Translations under genes and position numbers: made by a program
Notes under the pieces: model-generated
Seen by the model: the letters and a program-made list of their open reading frames with translations, nothing else
The model's database searches: none
Told to the model about the DNA's origin: nothing
From: an uncultured Prevotellaceae bacterium
GTDB taxonomy: Bacteria; Bacteroidota; Bacteroidia; Bacteroidales; Bacteroidaceae
NCBI GenBank assembly: GCA_902774795.1
Contig: CACYKA010000010.1
Span: 1-52,465 of the forward strand
DNA: 52,465 nt
Reading direction: 5' to 3'
In this document: one piece after another, positions 7,401 to 14,470 of the stretch
How the letters are laid out: each line of letters opens with the position of its first letter
Numbering within the stretch: position 1 is the first letter of the stretch

Positions 7401-7515
7401 CGACGGATACAAGAGACAGGTGCGTAACTATATGAATCTGCTCTCAAGGATGGGTTATCCCGACGTGCAGGGCTACCTGTGGTATGTTTCTCAAAGTTCA
7501 ATAATCAAGGTTTAA
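4447..7515 (+). CDS. addA: AddA-like UvrD/RecB-family helicase-nuclease
   Basis: A 1022-residue subunit of an AddAB/RecBCD-type enzyme that unwinds and trims double-strand ends for RecA-dependent repair. Visible motifs: Walker A ASAGSGKT (residues 9-16), TFTNKATAEMKRR (motif Ia), Walker B DEFQDTS (about 379), GDVKQSIYRFR (motif III), TIMTIHKSKGLEF (about 690) and YVAMTRPR (about 772). The C-terminal PD-(D/E)XK nuclease shows GEYRPDRV and VIDFKFG (about D963, D978, K980). A KPADKPADKPEGKP linker precedes the nuclease. There is no ATG; the frame must start at TTG 4447, which places the Walker A motif at the usual distance from the N-terminus. The addB-like gene follows after 29 bases of heptamer array. 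It is somewhat shorter than Bacillus AddA. Confidence 0.85.
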   Translation: MRPLTIYKASAGSGKTYRLAMDYINLLLHDPTAYESILAVTFTNKATAEMKRRILMELWAVTQDEKRSIIERRKAAQALTLLLDNYHFFRVQTIDTFFQAVLRNLAKELQLNANLKVSLSNDEVVSEAVDDLIDTLADDKKLRRIVMNYVKDSMKEGRKWNVISDIKDFGNTIFKELYKVNRHKLEEAFKNENFFDEYRKKLRELRDSVGTGYTDAATKVLDEMRARGLDIDDFIRKGTGPMSYFLKLQDGRFYDDANLMNKTVTEAMDDPTKWYTKAKASNTDLTTFVEEVILPAIRKIEKTRHKDAVTYNSANVTLRHLNDMRLLARIEDSAHNLNEAAQRFMLSDTQSLLHEIIGEDDAPFIFEKIGSRLKHVMIDEFQDTSTVQWKNFLTLLRECMSTCDSTNQKLCNNLIVGDVKQSIYRFRSGDWRLLNNLEDSFGEQCKVEPLKTNWRSWKNVVNFNNVFLREVADAEIAEITDEKWQEDLRRAYSDVEQIVAERNENTGGLVHIELLPPAQTPETPEKVYEIICQLMEKGARQSDIAVLVRRKSEVCEIADYLESEGLHVLSAEAFRLDASQNVVTIVNAMKVLARPKDELARAYITLTAPDVMTQLEEQRQTLVQKTLHDLAEHLISIIGSYEPAFVTAFFDRLETFTTDISPVLEDFIEAWDENLCGDTIETTSGDGITIMTIHKSKGLEFNHVIVPYCNWDGNPPFANTLWVEPKVAPFSELPLVPVDYRNATSLNNTIYEADGTEEYIQSVVDNYNLLYVAMTRPRHSLFVIGERDSKGFKRSRLMELAMRKMSEKKDIKKVELHVSGLDDKDASLTMTYGHLEVKSPDTKQAGKPADKPADKPEGKPKNPFDLPEDTEVMTSLPSYCPMVDFRQSVASQRFAADDDAYEKMRARIEGTEQHWIFSHIRTLDDVPPEYEEAFNNEQVRQWFDPHWKVFNECSIITASGEYRPDRVITDGKQTIVIDFKFGSPHDGYKRQVRNYMNLLSRMGYPDVQGYLWYVSQSSIIKV

Positions 7516-7546
7516 CATCAGCCCTCATACATCAGCCATCTAACAT
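7512..7546. repeat. Heptamer array (CATACAT type), 5 units, addA-addB junction
   Basis: TTAACAT, CAGCCCT, CATACAT, CAGCCAT and CTAACAT in register. It contains the addA stop codon (7513-7515), and its last two bases are the first two of the addB ATG (7545-7547). Confidence 0.75.
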
Positions 7547-10217
7547 GTTTTTAGAATCAGTAGCTTCAAGTTTACATGCCGAATTCAATGGCAACCTCTC
7601 CGACGTTACTGTCGTGTTTCCGAACAAGCGTGCATCGCTGTTCATGAACAGGGCATTGGCTGAGATTCAGACGCCCGTATGGTCGCCGCGATATATCACT
7701 ATCTCCGAACTCTTCAGGAGCTGTTCTCCTGATGTGCAGCTGGCTGACCGAATACAACTCGTCATAGAACTGTATGAGGTTTACTGTAAGGTTACAGGTT
7801 CAACAGAATCGCTGGATCAATTCTACGGATGGGGTGAGCTGATGCTGGCAGACTTTGACGATATAGACAAGCACATGGCGGATGCAGAGCAGATATTCAC
7901 ACTGCTTAGCGACATACATGAACTTGATGGCATTGACTATCTTTCTGATAACCAGAAAAAAGAGCTGCATCGCTTCTTCTCAAACTTCACCGAGAGTCAC
8001 AGCACAGAACTCAAACAGCGTTTCCTTAGGCTATGGAAGCGTTTCGGAGAGATTTATACTACATACCACAGCGTGCTCCTAAGCAAAGGCATAGCATACG
8101 AAGGCATGCTGTACCGCAGGGTCATAGAGAATATAAACTCTCAACTCTCAACTCTCAACTATCAACTAAAATACGTTTTCGTCGGCTTCAACTATATCAC
8201 TCCCGTTGAGCAGAGGCTGTTCGATTATCTAAGGAAAGAGGGTAGGGCGCTGTTCTATCAGGATGACGAACCGGCAGACCCGCTGCCTGTGACGTTTCTT
8301 GCAAGTCCTACCAACGACCTGCAGGCAAGGTATATATCTGATTGGCTCACGCCGGAGCGCATAGCAGCAGGCAGAAAGACCGCCATAGTTCTTGCTGACG
8401 AGACTCTTCTTGAGACGGTGCTTCATTGTATTCCGCCGTCTGTGGAACATGTAAACATCACTGTGGGTTATCCTCTTGCCAAGGCACCGATATCGTCTTT
8501 GGTACGTCTGTATAGCACCATGCTGCAGCGTAAGGCCCTGACCCTGCACAGCGTCAACTCCCTGTTGCGTCATCCGTACATGCAACTGGTATCGGAGAAG
8601 ACACAGCAACTGCACGAAACACTTAATGACCAGTTGTGTTATTACCCCACGCTGGAAGACCTGGCATTGGACGAGAACCTCAGGCTTTTCTTTACACCTG
8701 CCGAAGATGTCCTTGAACGTCTGATGTGGCTTGTGGAGACAATAGCAAGGTCAGAGCAGATGACTGATGATTTCTTTCATGAGTCAGTATTCAGAATGTA
8801 CTGTATTCTTGAGCGTATGCAGGACATCATGCGTGACTTTGATATTTCTCCGACGCTGTTCAATAATCTTCTCGTTCAGATAATAAAGACTACCACGATA
8901 CCTTTCCACGGCGAACCCCTGGAGGGAATACAGATAATGGGTGTGCTGGAGACCCGTAACCTGGACTTCGACCATGTGCTGATGCTCTCATGCAACGAGG
9001 GCTATATGCCCGCCCACGTCAGCGACACTTCGTTCATTCCGTATTATGTCCGCAGGGGCTATTCGCTGACAACCATTGACAATAAGGTGTCTATCTACCG
9101 TTATTACTTCGAACATCTGCTGAAACGCTGCCCTGATGTAACGCTGGTGTATAGCAATGCCACCACCGACGGCAAGGTGAACGAGATGTCACGCTTTATG
9201 CTTCAGCATCTGGCTGCCCATGCAAACCTTGTGACTCATCGTAGTCTCGTCACCCAGACACAGGAAACAGCGGCAGAACTTTCAACTTTCAACTTTAAAC
9301 TTTCAACTCTCAACTCCCCATTGTCCCCATCTTCTCTTGCCCGCTACCTGCGTTGTCCGAAGTCATTCTACTATAATAAGATTCTTGGTATCAGTGATGT
9401 TGAGGAAAGTGATGAAGAAGAGATGGATGCACGCACCTTCGGAAATATCTTCCATAAGGCGGCAGAACTCCTGTATCGTCCTCACGAAGGGCATACTCTC
9501 CCAAAGACATTTTTCGATGGCTTGCTTAACGAAGAAGGTCATGTGACGCTCAGCCGTCTGGTGGACGAGGCAATCCGCAAGGAACTCTTTAAAATGAAAG
9601 ACGATTCCCGCAAGATGCCGAAACTCGGAGGTCTGCAGGTCATAAACCGCGAAATGGTGCTGACATTCCTCCGGAACCTCGTAGCCTATGATGCTTCGAT
9701 GGCTCCGGTAACAATCCTCGGACTTGAGAAACAGATTATAAGGAATGTGATGCCCGATGTAAAGATAATAGGTTTCATTGACCGCATAGACAAGGTTGTT
9801 ATCGACGGTAAGGAGTATGTCCGCATCATCGACTATAAGACAGGACGTCTGTCAGGACGTTCAAAATTGGAACTGCCAAGCGTTGAGGATATCTTCCAGC
9901 CGGAATCAATATCAAAGCACTCCGACTACTTCCTGCAGGCATTGCTCTATTGCAGTTTGCTCGCAGACACGAAGGAGCCTCTTCTGCCTAACCTTTTCTA
10001 TGTACAGCATCTGGGTGAGGAGTCATACTCTCCCAATCTTGTTCTCGACAGGATGCCCGTTCTCGATGCACGTCAGTATAAGGAGCCGTTCATGCAGGGA
10101 ATACGCAACCTCATCAACGAGATTCTCAACCCAGAAAATACATTCCCTTGCACAGAAGATACTACTCGTTGCAGGAATTGCAGCTATTGGTCAATATGCA
10201 AAATAAGTCAGCAATGA
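7545..10217 (+). CDS. addB: AddB-like PD-(D/E)XK nuclease/helicase-like subunit
   Basis: An 890-residue partner of the AddA-like protein. The N-terminus (VTVVFPNKRASLFMNRAL) is the degenerate helicase start of AddB. The C-terminal nuclease domain shows IGFIDRIDKV and IIDYKTG (about residues 745 and 762). Four cysteines that could hold a 4Fe-4S cluster are present: one in YLRCPKSFYYNK (about 604) and three in the C-terminal segment with CRNCSYWSIC (about 876-884), as in AddB and related nucleases. ATG 7545 is chosen over an upstream in-frame ATG at 7479, which lies inside addA. Two heptamer arrays inside the gene encode LSTLN-type inserts (residues about 197-208 and 578-591). The stop overlaps the next ATG (ATGA). 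Confidence 0.85.
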   Translation: MFLESVASSLHAEFNGNLSDVTVVFPNKRASLFMNRALAEIQTPVWSPRYITISELFRSCSPDVQLADRIQLVIELYEVYCKVTGSTESLDQFYGWGELMLADFDDIDKHMADAEQIFTLLSDIHELDGIDYLSDNQKKELHRFFSNFTESHSTELKQRFLRLWKRFGEIYTTYHSVLLSKGIAYEGMLYRRVIENINSQLSTLNYQLKYVFVGFNYITPVEQRLFDYLRKEGRALFYQDDEPADPLPVTFLASPTNDLQARYISDWLTPERIAAGRKTAIVLADETLLETVLHCIPPSVEHVNITVGYPLAKAPISSLVRLYSTMLQRKALTLHSVNSLLRHPYMQLVSEKTQQLHETLNDQLCYYPTLEDLALDENLRLFFTPAEDVLERLMWLVETIARSEQMTDDFFHESVFRMYCILERMQDIMRDFDISPTLFNNLLVQIIKTTTIPFHGEPLEGIQIMGVLETRNLDFDHVLMLSCNEGYMPAHVSDTSFIPYYVRRGYSLTTIDNKVSIYRYYFEHLLKRCPDVTLVYSNATTDGKVNEMSRFMLQHLAAHANLVTHRSLVTQTQETAAELSTFNFKLSTLNSPLSPSSLARYLRCPKSFYYNKILGISDVEESDEEEMDARTFGNIFHKAAELLYRPHEGHTLPKTFFDGLLNEEGHVTLSRLVDEAIRKELFKMKDDSRKMPKLGGLQVINREMVLTFLRNLVAYDASMAPVTILGLEKQIIRNVMPDVKIIGFIDRIDKVVIDGKEYVRIIDYKTGRLSGRSKLELPSVEDIFQPESISKHSDYFLQALLYCSLLADTKEPLLPNLFYVQHLGEESYSPNLVLDRMPVLDARQYKEPFMQGIRNLINEILNPENTFPCTEDTTRCRNCSYWSICKISQQ
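8134..8168. repeat. Heptamer array inside addB, 5 units
   Basis: TAAACTC, TCAACTC, TCAACTC, TCAACTA, TCAACTA in exact 7-bp register, encoding NSQLSTLNYQLK. The helicase-like domain reads normally on both sides, so the array is an in-frame loop. Confidence 0.85.
9276..9317. repeat. Second heptamer array inside addB, 6 units
   Basis: GAACTTT, CAACTTT, CAACTTT, AAACTTT, CAACTCT, CAACTCC in register, encoding ELSTFNFKLSTLNSPL just before the cysteine segment of the nuclease domain. Confidence 0.85.
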
Positions 10218-10516
10218 AAAAAGTACGAATAACAGCCATGCGGCAGACGGTCTATCATGACCTTATGGAGAAGTACGAAAATCCCATTGAGCATACCTGC
10301 GACGTCAAGGTTGGACAACAGTGGATTTCTGTTGACGGCAAGTGTCCGGAGGGCATGTGTCCCTCTGCATGGGAGTCCATGAAAGAATTCGTTGAGTCGC
10401 TGGCAAGAGGCGAGGGAAATTTCTACGACGGATGGATGCAGAATCCGATGAGTGCAATGATAAGTTGCAACGACGGCTTCCGCCCCTTCAGCTTTTATAT
10501 AGAAGCAATAGAATAA
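10214..10516 (+). CDS. TIGR04076 family protein
   Basis: A 100-residue cytoplasmic protein. The start at 10214 forms an ATGA overlap with addB and gives the family's usual length and beginning (MKKVRITAMRQTVYHDLMEKY). Conserved-looking features are the cysteines in TCDVKVGQ, GKCPEGMCPSAW and MISCNDGFRPFSFYIEAI; this C...C...CP.G.C.AW...C.DG.RPV.F layout is typical of the TIGR04076 family. No biochemical role is established for that family as far as I know. The cysteine layout could suit a metal site, which is inference only. It is the last gene of the addAB-like unit, translationally coupled, and faces a convergent gene across a REP-like palindrome. Confidence 0.7.
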   Translation: MKKVRITAMRQTVYHDLMEKYENPIEHTCDVKVGQQWISVDGKCPEGMCPSAWESMKEFVESLARGEGNFYDGWMQNPMSAMISCNDGFRPFSFYIEAIE

Positions 10517-10534
10517 ATTCTCCCTTCTGACCTC

Positions 10535-10578
10535 TTCTTGCGCTCCGTAGGTGCTCAGGCGAGCAGAGCTCGGAGTCC
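10535..10578. repeat. REP-like palindromic repeat, copy 1
   Basis: A 44-bp element, TTCTTGCGCTCCGTAGGTGC to CGGAGTCC, found again on the other strand at 23403-23445 with about five differences. It contains GCTC-AGGC-GAGC, a hairpin core, inside CTCCG...CGGAG. Here it lies between two convergent genes, directly before a stop codon on the minus strand, and may serve as a terminator. Confidence 0.75.
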
Positions 10579-10579
10579 T

Positions 10580-11389
10580 TCATTTTAATAACTGGCTGGC
10601 GATGCTGCTTAGTGGTGTAGTACCGTCAGTAACACGCTCCAGAATCTGCCAGTCAATGCGGTAGTCCTGGCGTTCATCAATGGCAATACAGTTCTTCGAC
10701 AACCATTTGACGTTGTGGGTGATGTTATTTGATTTGAAGCTTGTTTTGCTGTAATATTCTACATTCATTATACCGCCGCCGCGACCTCCAGCTATCAATA
10801 CCAAATTCTTGGGAGACATTACATAATAACTGTTGTAATACTTGCTCTTAGGATAATTTGCGCGAAGTTCAGCAACCTCTTTCTTTAGGTTATTCAATTC
10901 ATCCACATAGCCTATCAGACGCCATGTGCCCGTCAGGGGATTATTGGCATCTGTCTCAGCCTTTCCTGTGAGCGCATCAAAGGCTATGCGACCCATGTCA
11001 GAATATTGTCCTGATTCATATTTCTCTATACACCAGTCATTGTCAGGGAAGTATAGGTGATGTGAATTCTCACTCCACCACTTCAGGGTAAAATGGTCGG
11101 CATTACTGTCGTATATCAGTGTACTCTTTTCAGCTTCTGACTTCGGTTGGTCACCCGTGTAGTTGAACACCTGTTTGTCGTTGTCCACGATGTTGAAGAA
11201 TGCATTCTGAACGCTTACCATCATTGTGATGCTGTCGGTGCAAATCTTGTATTGGTCAAAAGGAGCCTTTATTTCTCCCTGCTTACCAGTGAGTGTCATC
11301 ATCTTGTATATGCCACGTGGGTTCTCCGTCTGTGCTGCTGCTCCCAGTGTCAGGGTAGCAAGCAACATCGTGATGAATGTTTTCTTCAT
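10580..11389 (-). CDS. Exported DUF4488-like (lipocalin-like) protein
   Basis: A 269-residue protein with a signal peptide (MKKTFITMLLATLTLGAAAQ). The mature region seems to hold two beta-rich halves, each beginning with a 'gives/gets' pattern: NPRGIYKMMTLTGKQ near residue 24 and NPLTGTWRLIGYVDEL near residue 148. Tryptophans and repeats such as DHFTLKWWSENSHHLYFP fit a lipocalin-like barrel. This pattern (xPxGxW/Y...) resembles the DUF4488/lipocalin-like exported proteins of Bacteroidales. Ligand unknown. It sits three bases downstream of greA in the same direction, so the two may be cotranscribed. The family name is a tentative match; the export signal is clear. Confidence 0.7.
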   Translation of the reverse strand: MKKTFITMLLATLTLGAAAQTENPRGIYKMMTLTGKQGEIKAPFDQYKICTDSITMMVSVQNAFFNIVDNDKQVFNYTGDQPKSEAEKSTLIYDSNADHFTLKWWSENSHHLYFPDNDWCIEKYESGQYSDMGRIAFDALTGKAETDANNPLTGTWRLIGYVDELNNLKKEVAELRANYPKSKYYNSYYVMSPKNLVLIAGGRGGGIMNVEYYSKTSFKSNNITHNVKWLSKNCIAIDERQDYRIDWQILERVTDGTTPLSSIASQLLK

Positions 11390-11392
11390 AAT

Positions 11393-11857
11393 TTACAACG
11401 TGATGTTCTCTATTTTAAGTTTCAAGGTACCTGCCGGAACATGCACCTCTACCATGTCGCCCTCTTTACGGTTCAGCAGAGCCTGGCCTATGGGTGACTT
11501 GATAGAAATCTTTCCTTCGCTCATATTTGCCTCATGGGGACTGACGATGGTGTATGTCATTGTAGCATTGTTGCCTACGTTTGTCATAGTTACCCTGCTC
11601 AGCAGTCCAACTTTGTCGCTTCCGAGTCTTGACATGTCAACCACCCTGGCGTGCTCAAGCACCCTCTGCTTGAAGCGTATTCTGCTCAGCAACTTGGCTT
11701 GTTCACGCTTTGCTGCATGATATTCAAAGTTCTCGCTCAAATCTCCCTGAGCACGTGCTTCTGCTATTGCATCTTTTATCTGCGGCAATTCCACAGTCTC
11801 TAACTGATGAAGTTCTGCTACGAGTTTGTCGTAGCCCTCTTGAGACATATATTCCAT
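11393..11857 (-). CDS. greA: Transcription elongation factor GreA
   Basis: A 154-residue protein that rescues backtracked RNA polymerase by stimulating cleavage of the transcript 3' end. The N-terminal coiled-coil carries the signature ARAQGDLSENFEYHAAKREQ (about residues 34-53), including the acidic tip residues D40 and E43. The C-terminal FKBP-like domain includes GDMVEVHVPAG. Length is normal for GreA (about 155-160). It begins MEYMSQEGYDKLVAEL; starting at the second Met would also be possible, but the first matches the family. It is 40 bases downstream of the EamA transporter gene and followed immediately by the exported DUF4488-like gene. Confidence 0.95.
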   Translation of the reverse strand: MEYMSQEGYDKLVAELHQLETVELPQIKDAIAEARAQGDLSENFEYHAAKREQAKLLSRIRFKQRVLEHARVVDMSRLGSDKVGLLSRVTMTNVGNNATMTYTIVSPHEANMSEGKISIKSPIGQALLNRKEGDMVEVHVPAGTLKLKIENITL

Positions 11858-11896
11858 TATATGTTTTTTTATTTTATGATTAATAGTTAGCCAAAT

Positions 11897-12826
11897 TTAT
11901 CTGGTTCTCTCTCGCTCCATGTCAGCACGGCTTCGCGACTTTGTAACGAGCCATACACCGCTGAACACCAGTATCACCGCCAGCGCATGGCTGGGACGAA
12001 GGATGCCGATTCCTGTTAGTACACTCACGATGACCGATACCAATGGCTGTACGTAGTTATATACCGATACCACTGTGGGGCGTAGTGTCTTCTGACCAAT
12101 CATTGTCAAGACGTAGCCTATATAGGTGCCGAAAAATACCACATATCCGGCTTCCCACCATGTCTTGTCTGGTATGGGGTGACTGACTACTTCACTGACA
12201 TGCCCGAAGGTGAACGGAACGATAAATAGTGTGGCCCATAGGAACATCCACTTGTTGATGGTGAAGACGGAGTAGCGCTTAATCAGCTTATTAAATAAGG
12301 AAAGATACAGGGCGAAAGAAAACTGTGCTGTCAAACATAGCAAATCGCCGCGAATATCACCTACCTTGTCGCTGCTGTTAGCTGCCGATGTAAGGATGAG
12401 TATCAATGCTCCGCTGCATCCCAGTAATACGCCGATGGCTTTCTTGCCCGTGATAGGCTCCTTCAGGATTATTGCAGCCAGAATCATTGCGAAGATAGGC
12501 ATCGATGTGGTGACTATCGAGGCATTGATTGGAGAGGTTATCGACAGACCTAAGGTATAACAGCACTGGTTTGTCACCAAGCCGAAGAAGCCTGCTCCGA
12601 TGAACATCAGCTTATCCTTGAGCGACACATGTTCGTGCTTTACAAACAGCGATGTAAGCCAGAAAAGCAGACAGCCTCCTGCTACGCGGAAAGTAACCAT
12701 CGTCAGACCGTCAAGCCCATGCGTCATTGCATCCTTGCCAAGTGGAGCCATAAGGCCCCAGAAGGCACATGCTCCGAACATCGAAAGATGGGCGATGATT
12801 GGCCTGCGATTGTCGTTACTTTCCAC
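11897..12826 (-). CDS. EamA/DMT-family transporter
   Basis: A 309-residue inner-membrane protein with ten predicted membrane segments in two EamA repeats. The first repeat begins HLSMFGACAFWGLMAPLGK and contains the EP-type motif ILKEPITGKKAIGVLLGCSGALI. The second begins about residue 157 and ends with VSVYNYVQPLVSVIVSVL. Members export metabolites or amino acids; the substrate cannot be read. There is no ATG: the start is GTG at 12826, preceded by a heptamer array that also supplies an AAAGG-like ribosome site on the minus strand. Without this GTG the first membrane segment would lose its cytoplasmic lead. It lies between the GH43 gene and greA in one direction. Confidence 0.85.
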   Translation of the reverse strand: MESNDNRRPIIAHLSMFGACAFWGLMAPLGKDAMTHGLDGLTMVTFRVAGGCLLFWLTSLFVKHEHVSLKDKLMFIGAGFFGLVTNQCCYTLGLSITSPINASIVTTSMPIFAMILAAIILKEPITGKKAIGVLLGCSGALILILTSAANSSDKVGDIRGDLLCLTAQFSFALYLSLFNKLIKRYSVFTINKWMFLWATLFIVPFTFGHVSEVVSHPIPDKTWWEAGYVVFFGTYIGYVLTMIGQKTLRPTVVSVYNYVQPLVSVIVSVLTGIGILRPSHALAVILVFSGVWLVTKSRSRADMERERTR

Positions 12827-12829
12827 CTT

Positions 12830-12857
12830 TAACCTTTAACCCTTAACCTTTAACCGT
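12830..12857. repeat. Heptamer array (TAACCNN), 4 units, GH43-EamA junction
   Basis: TAACCTT, TAACCCT, TAACCTT, TAACCGT in register, touching the stop codon of the GH43 gene (12857-12859) and ending four bases before the GTG start of the EamA gene (minus-strand order). Confidence 0.8.
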
Positions 12858-14251
12858 TATTTCATCTCCCACCAGTCGAAGTTGAAGAGCTTCGGACCCT
12901 TACGTCCTCTGAATACAAAGTAGAGGTCGGCGGTGCGGGGCAGGGTAGTAGTAGCTGCCTTAAAGTCTGCAGAGAGTGTCTTCCAGCAGTCCCATCCACC
13001 TGTTCCTGGCACTTGCAGAGTACCCAGCAAAGTACCTTTGATGCTGTCGATATGCACCTCTATCTGACCTCCGCGAAGACCGCTTGCAACACGGGCAGAG
13101 AACTTGCTTGGACATGTGCCGCCCAATTCTACATTCTGAAGTTTGATATAGTCGCCGTCATGTATGTCAGTAACATATACCTCGAGTTTCTTACCTGCTT
13201 CGCGCTGTTCTGTCTTTATACCTTTTGAGAATGCCATTGTCTCAGCCTCAACCTTTGTGTAAGGATTGAAGGTTGCGATGGGCTTCACGCCTTCGTCGGT
13301 AGGCATTATCGTTGGGAACGAACCGTCAGGATTGTATTTGAACTCCTCAACGGCAACACTGCGTCCGAAACCGCCTCCGCCAGGCAGCTTACCTGTGTGA
13401 TAGAAGAAATATGAGTGTCCCTTAAAGTCTGCAACGCCGCAATGGTTGGTGAATGACTTTGTATCACATAGCGGCATAATCTCTCCTGCATAAGTCCAAG
13501 GACCTTCTGGTGACGGTGCCGTGCTGTAGGAAATGTGCTCAGGCACTCCACCGGCAGCATACAGCAGCTGGTATGTTCCATTGCGCTTGTTAAGCCATGG
13601 GCCTTCTACGTATGAATCCTTATATTTCTTTCCCTTCTCACGCTTATCCATAGAGGGAGAACCGAAGGCTTCTTCCGTCATGTCGAACTGCTTCACCTCA
13701 CCATCGAAAGAAATCATGTCCTTGTTGAGTTTTGCATAATATACTCTTGGGTTGCCCCACATTAACCATGCCTGTCCGTCATCGTCAATCATCACTGTAG
13801 GGTCGATGTTGTCCCATGAACCATTGTCAAAGAGAGGCTTGCCTATTGCGTCACGGAACGGGCCTGTTGGCGAATCGCTTACTGCTACGCCGATAGCCAT
13901 ACCTTTCTTAATATTAGAGTGAGCACAGATATACCAGTAGAATTTTCCATTACGTTCAATTGTCTGTGCAGCCCATGCACGGTCATCAGCCCAAGAGAAA
14001 CTTTCCAAAGCCAATGGTGAGCCGTGGTCTTGCCAGTTTACCATGTCGGCAGTAGAATATACGCGCCATTCCTGCATCCAGAAGAAATCGGCATTGTCTT
14101 CATCGTGACCTGTATAGACATACATGCGGTCTCCGTGTACCATAGGTGCCGGATCACTGGTGTACCAGGTCTGTACGAAGGGGTTCTGTGAACTGGCTGT
14201 CATTGCCACGAACGACAGCATAATAAAGAGAAGTGATTTAAGGCTTTTCAT
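12857..14251 (-). CDS. Secreted GH43 glycoside hydrolase with CBM6-like module
   Basis: A 464-residue enzyme. ATG 14251 gives a signal peptide (MKSLKSLLFIMLSFVAMTASS); the frame is open further upstream but only through the tRNA region. The five-blade propeller shows the GH43 acidic residues: SDPAPMVHGDRMYVYTGHD (base Asp), NIDPTVMIDDDGQAW (second Asp) and YVEGPWLNKRNG (acid Glu). The C-terminal 130 residues (KVEAETMAF, DGDYIKLQNVELG, GGWDCWKTL) match a CBM6 carbohydrate-binding module. GH43-CBM6 enzymes usually release arabinose or xylose from arabinoxylan; the exact substrate is inferred. No SusC/SusD partner is near, but a GH105 gene lies just upstream across a tRNA. Confidence 0.9.
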   Translation of the reverse strand: MKSLKSLLFIMLSFVAMTASSQNPFVQTWYTSDPAPMVHGDRMYVYTGHDEDNADFFWMQEWRVYSTADMVNWQDHGSPLALESFSWADDRAWAAQTIERNGKFYWYICAHSNIKKGMAIGVAVSDSPTGPFRDAIGKPLFDNGSWDNIDPTVMIDDDGQAWLMWGNPRVYYAKLNKDMISFDGEVKQFDMTEEAFGSPSMDKREKGKKYKDSYVEGPWLNKRNGTYQLLYAAGGVPEHISYSTAPSPEGPWTYAGEIMPLCDTKSFTNHCGVADFKGHSYFFYHTGKLPGGGGFGRSVAVEEFKYNPDGSFPTIMPTDEGVKPIATFNPYTKVEAETMAFSKGIKTEQREAGKKLEVYVTDIHDGDYIKLQNVELGGTCPSKFSARVASGLRGGQIEVHIDSIKGTLLGTLQVPGTGGWDCWKTLSADFKAATTTLPRTADLYFVFRGRKGPKLFNFDWWEMK

Positions 14252-14289
14252 ATTACTTATTATGATAATTGTTTTCTTGAATTGCAAAA

Positions 14290-14316
14290 GGCTAAATACT
14301 GATTCAGTACTTAGCC
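14290..14316 (-). terminator. Terminator of tRNA-Leu
   Basis: A 13-bp hairpin stem with one mismatch (GGCTAAATACTGA facing TCAGTACTTAGCC). On the minus strand it follows the tRNA by 15 bases and runs into TTTTGC. Confidence 0.75.
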
Positions 14317-14331
14317 AGTTCATTTTTATGT

Positions 14332-14412
14332 GCCCAGAACGGGACTCGAACCCGTACACCGTGAAGTATTGGTGTTTGAGACCAACGCGTCTACCAATTC
14401 CGCCATCTGGGC
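14332..14412 (-). tRNA. tRNA-Leu (anticodon CAA)
   Basis: Minus-strand gene of 81 bases with acceptor GCCCAGA pairing TCTGGGC, D-loop with AATTGGTAGA, anticodon loop CTCAAAC (anticodon CAA, reads UUG), a long variable arm typical of tRNA-Leu, and T-loop GGTTCGAGTCC. CCA is not encoded. It has its own promoter and terminator. Confidence 0.95.
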
Positions 14413-14423
14413 TTTAGCGGGTG

Positions 14424-14455
14424 CAAAGGTACAAAAAATATTGTTCACATCCAAA
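14424..14455 (-). promoter_or_regulatory. Promoter of tRNA-Leu
   Basis: On the minus strand TTTG (complement of 14452-14455) and TACCTTTG (complement of 14424-14431) are 20 bases apart. The tRNA begins 11 bases after the -7 box. Confidence 0.8.
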
Positions 14456-14470
14456 TTTTCTTATGATTTT

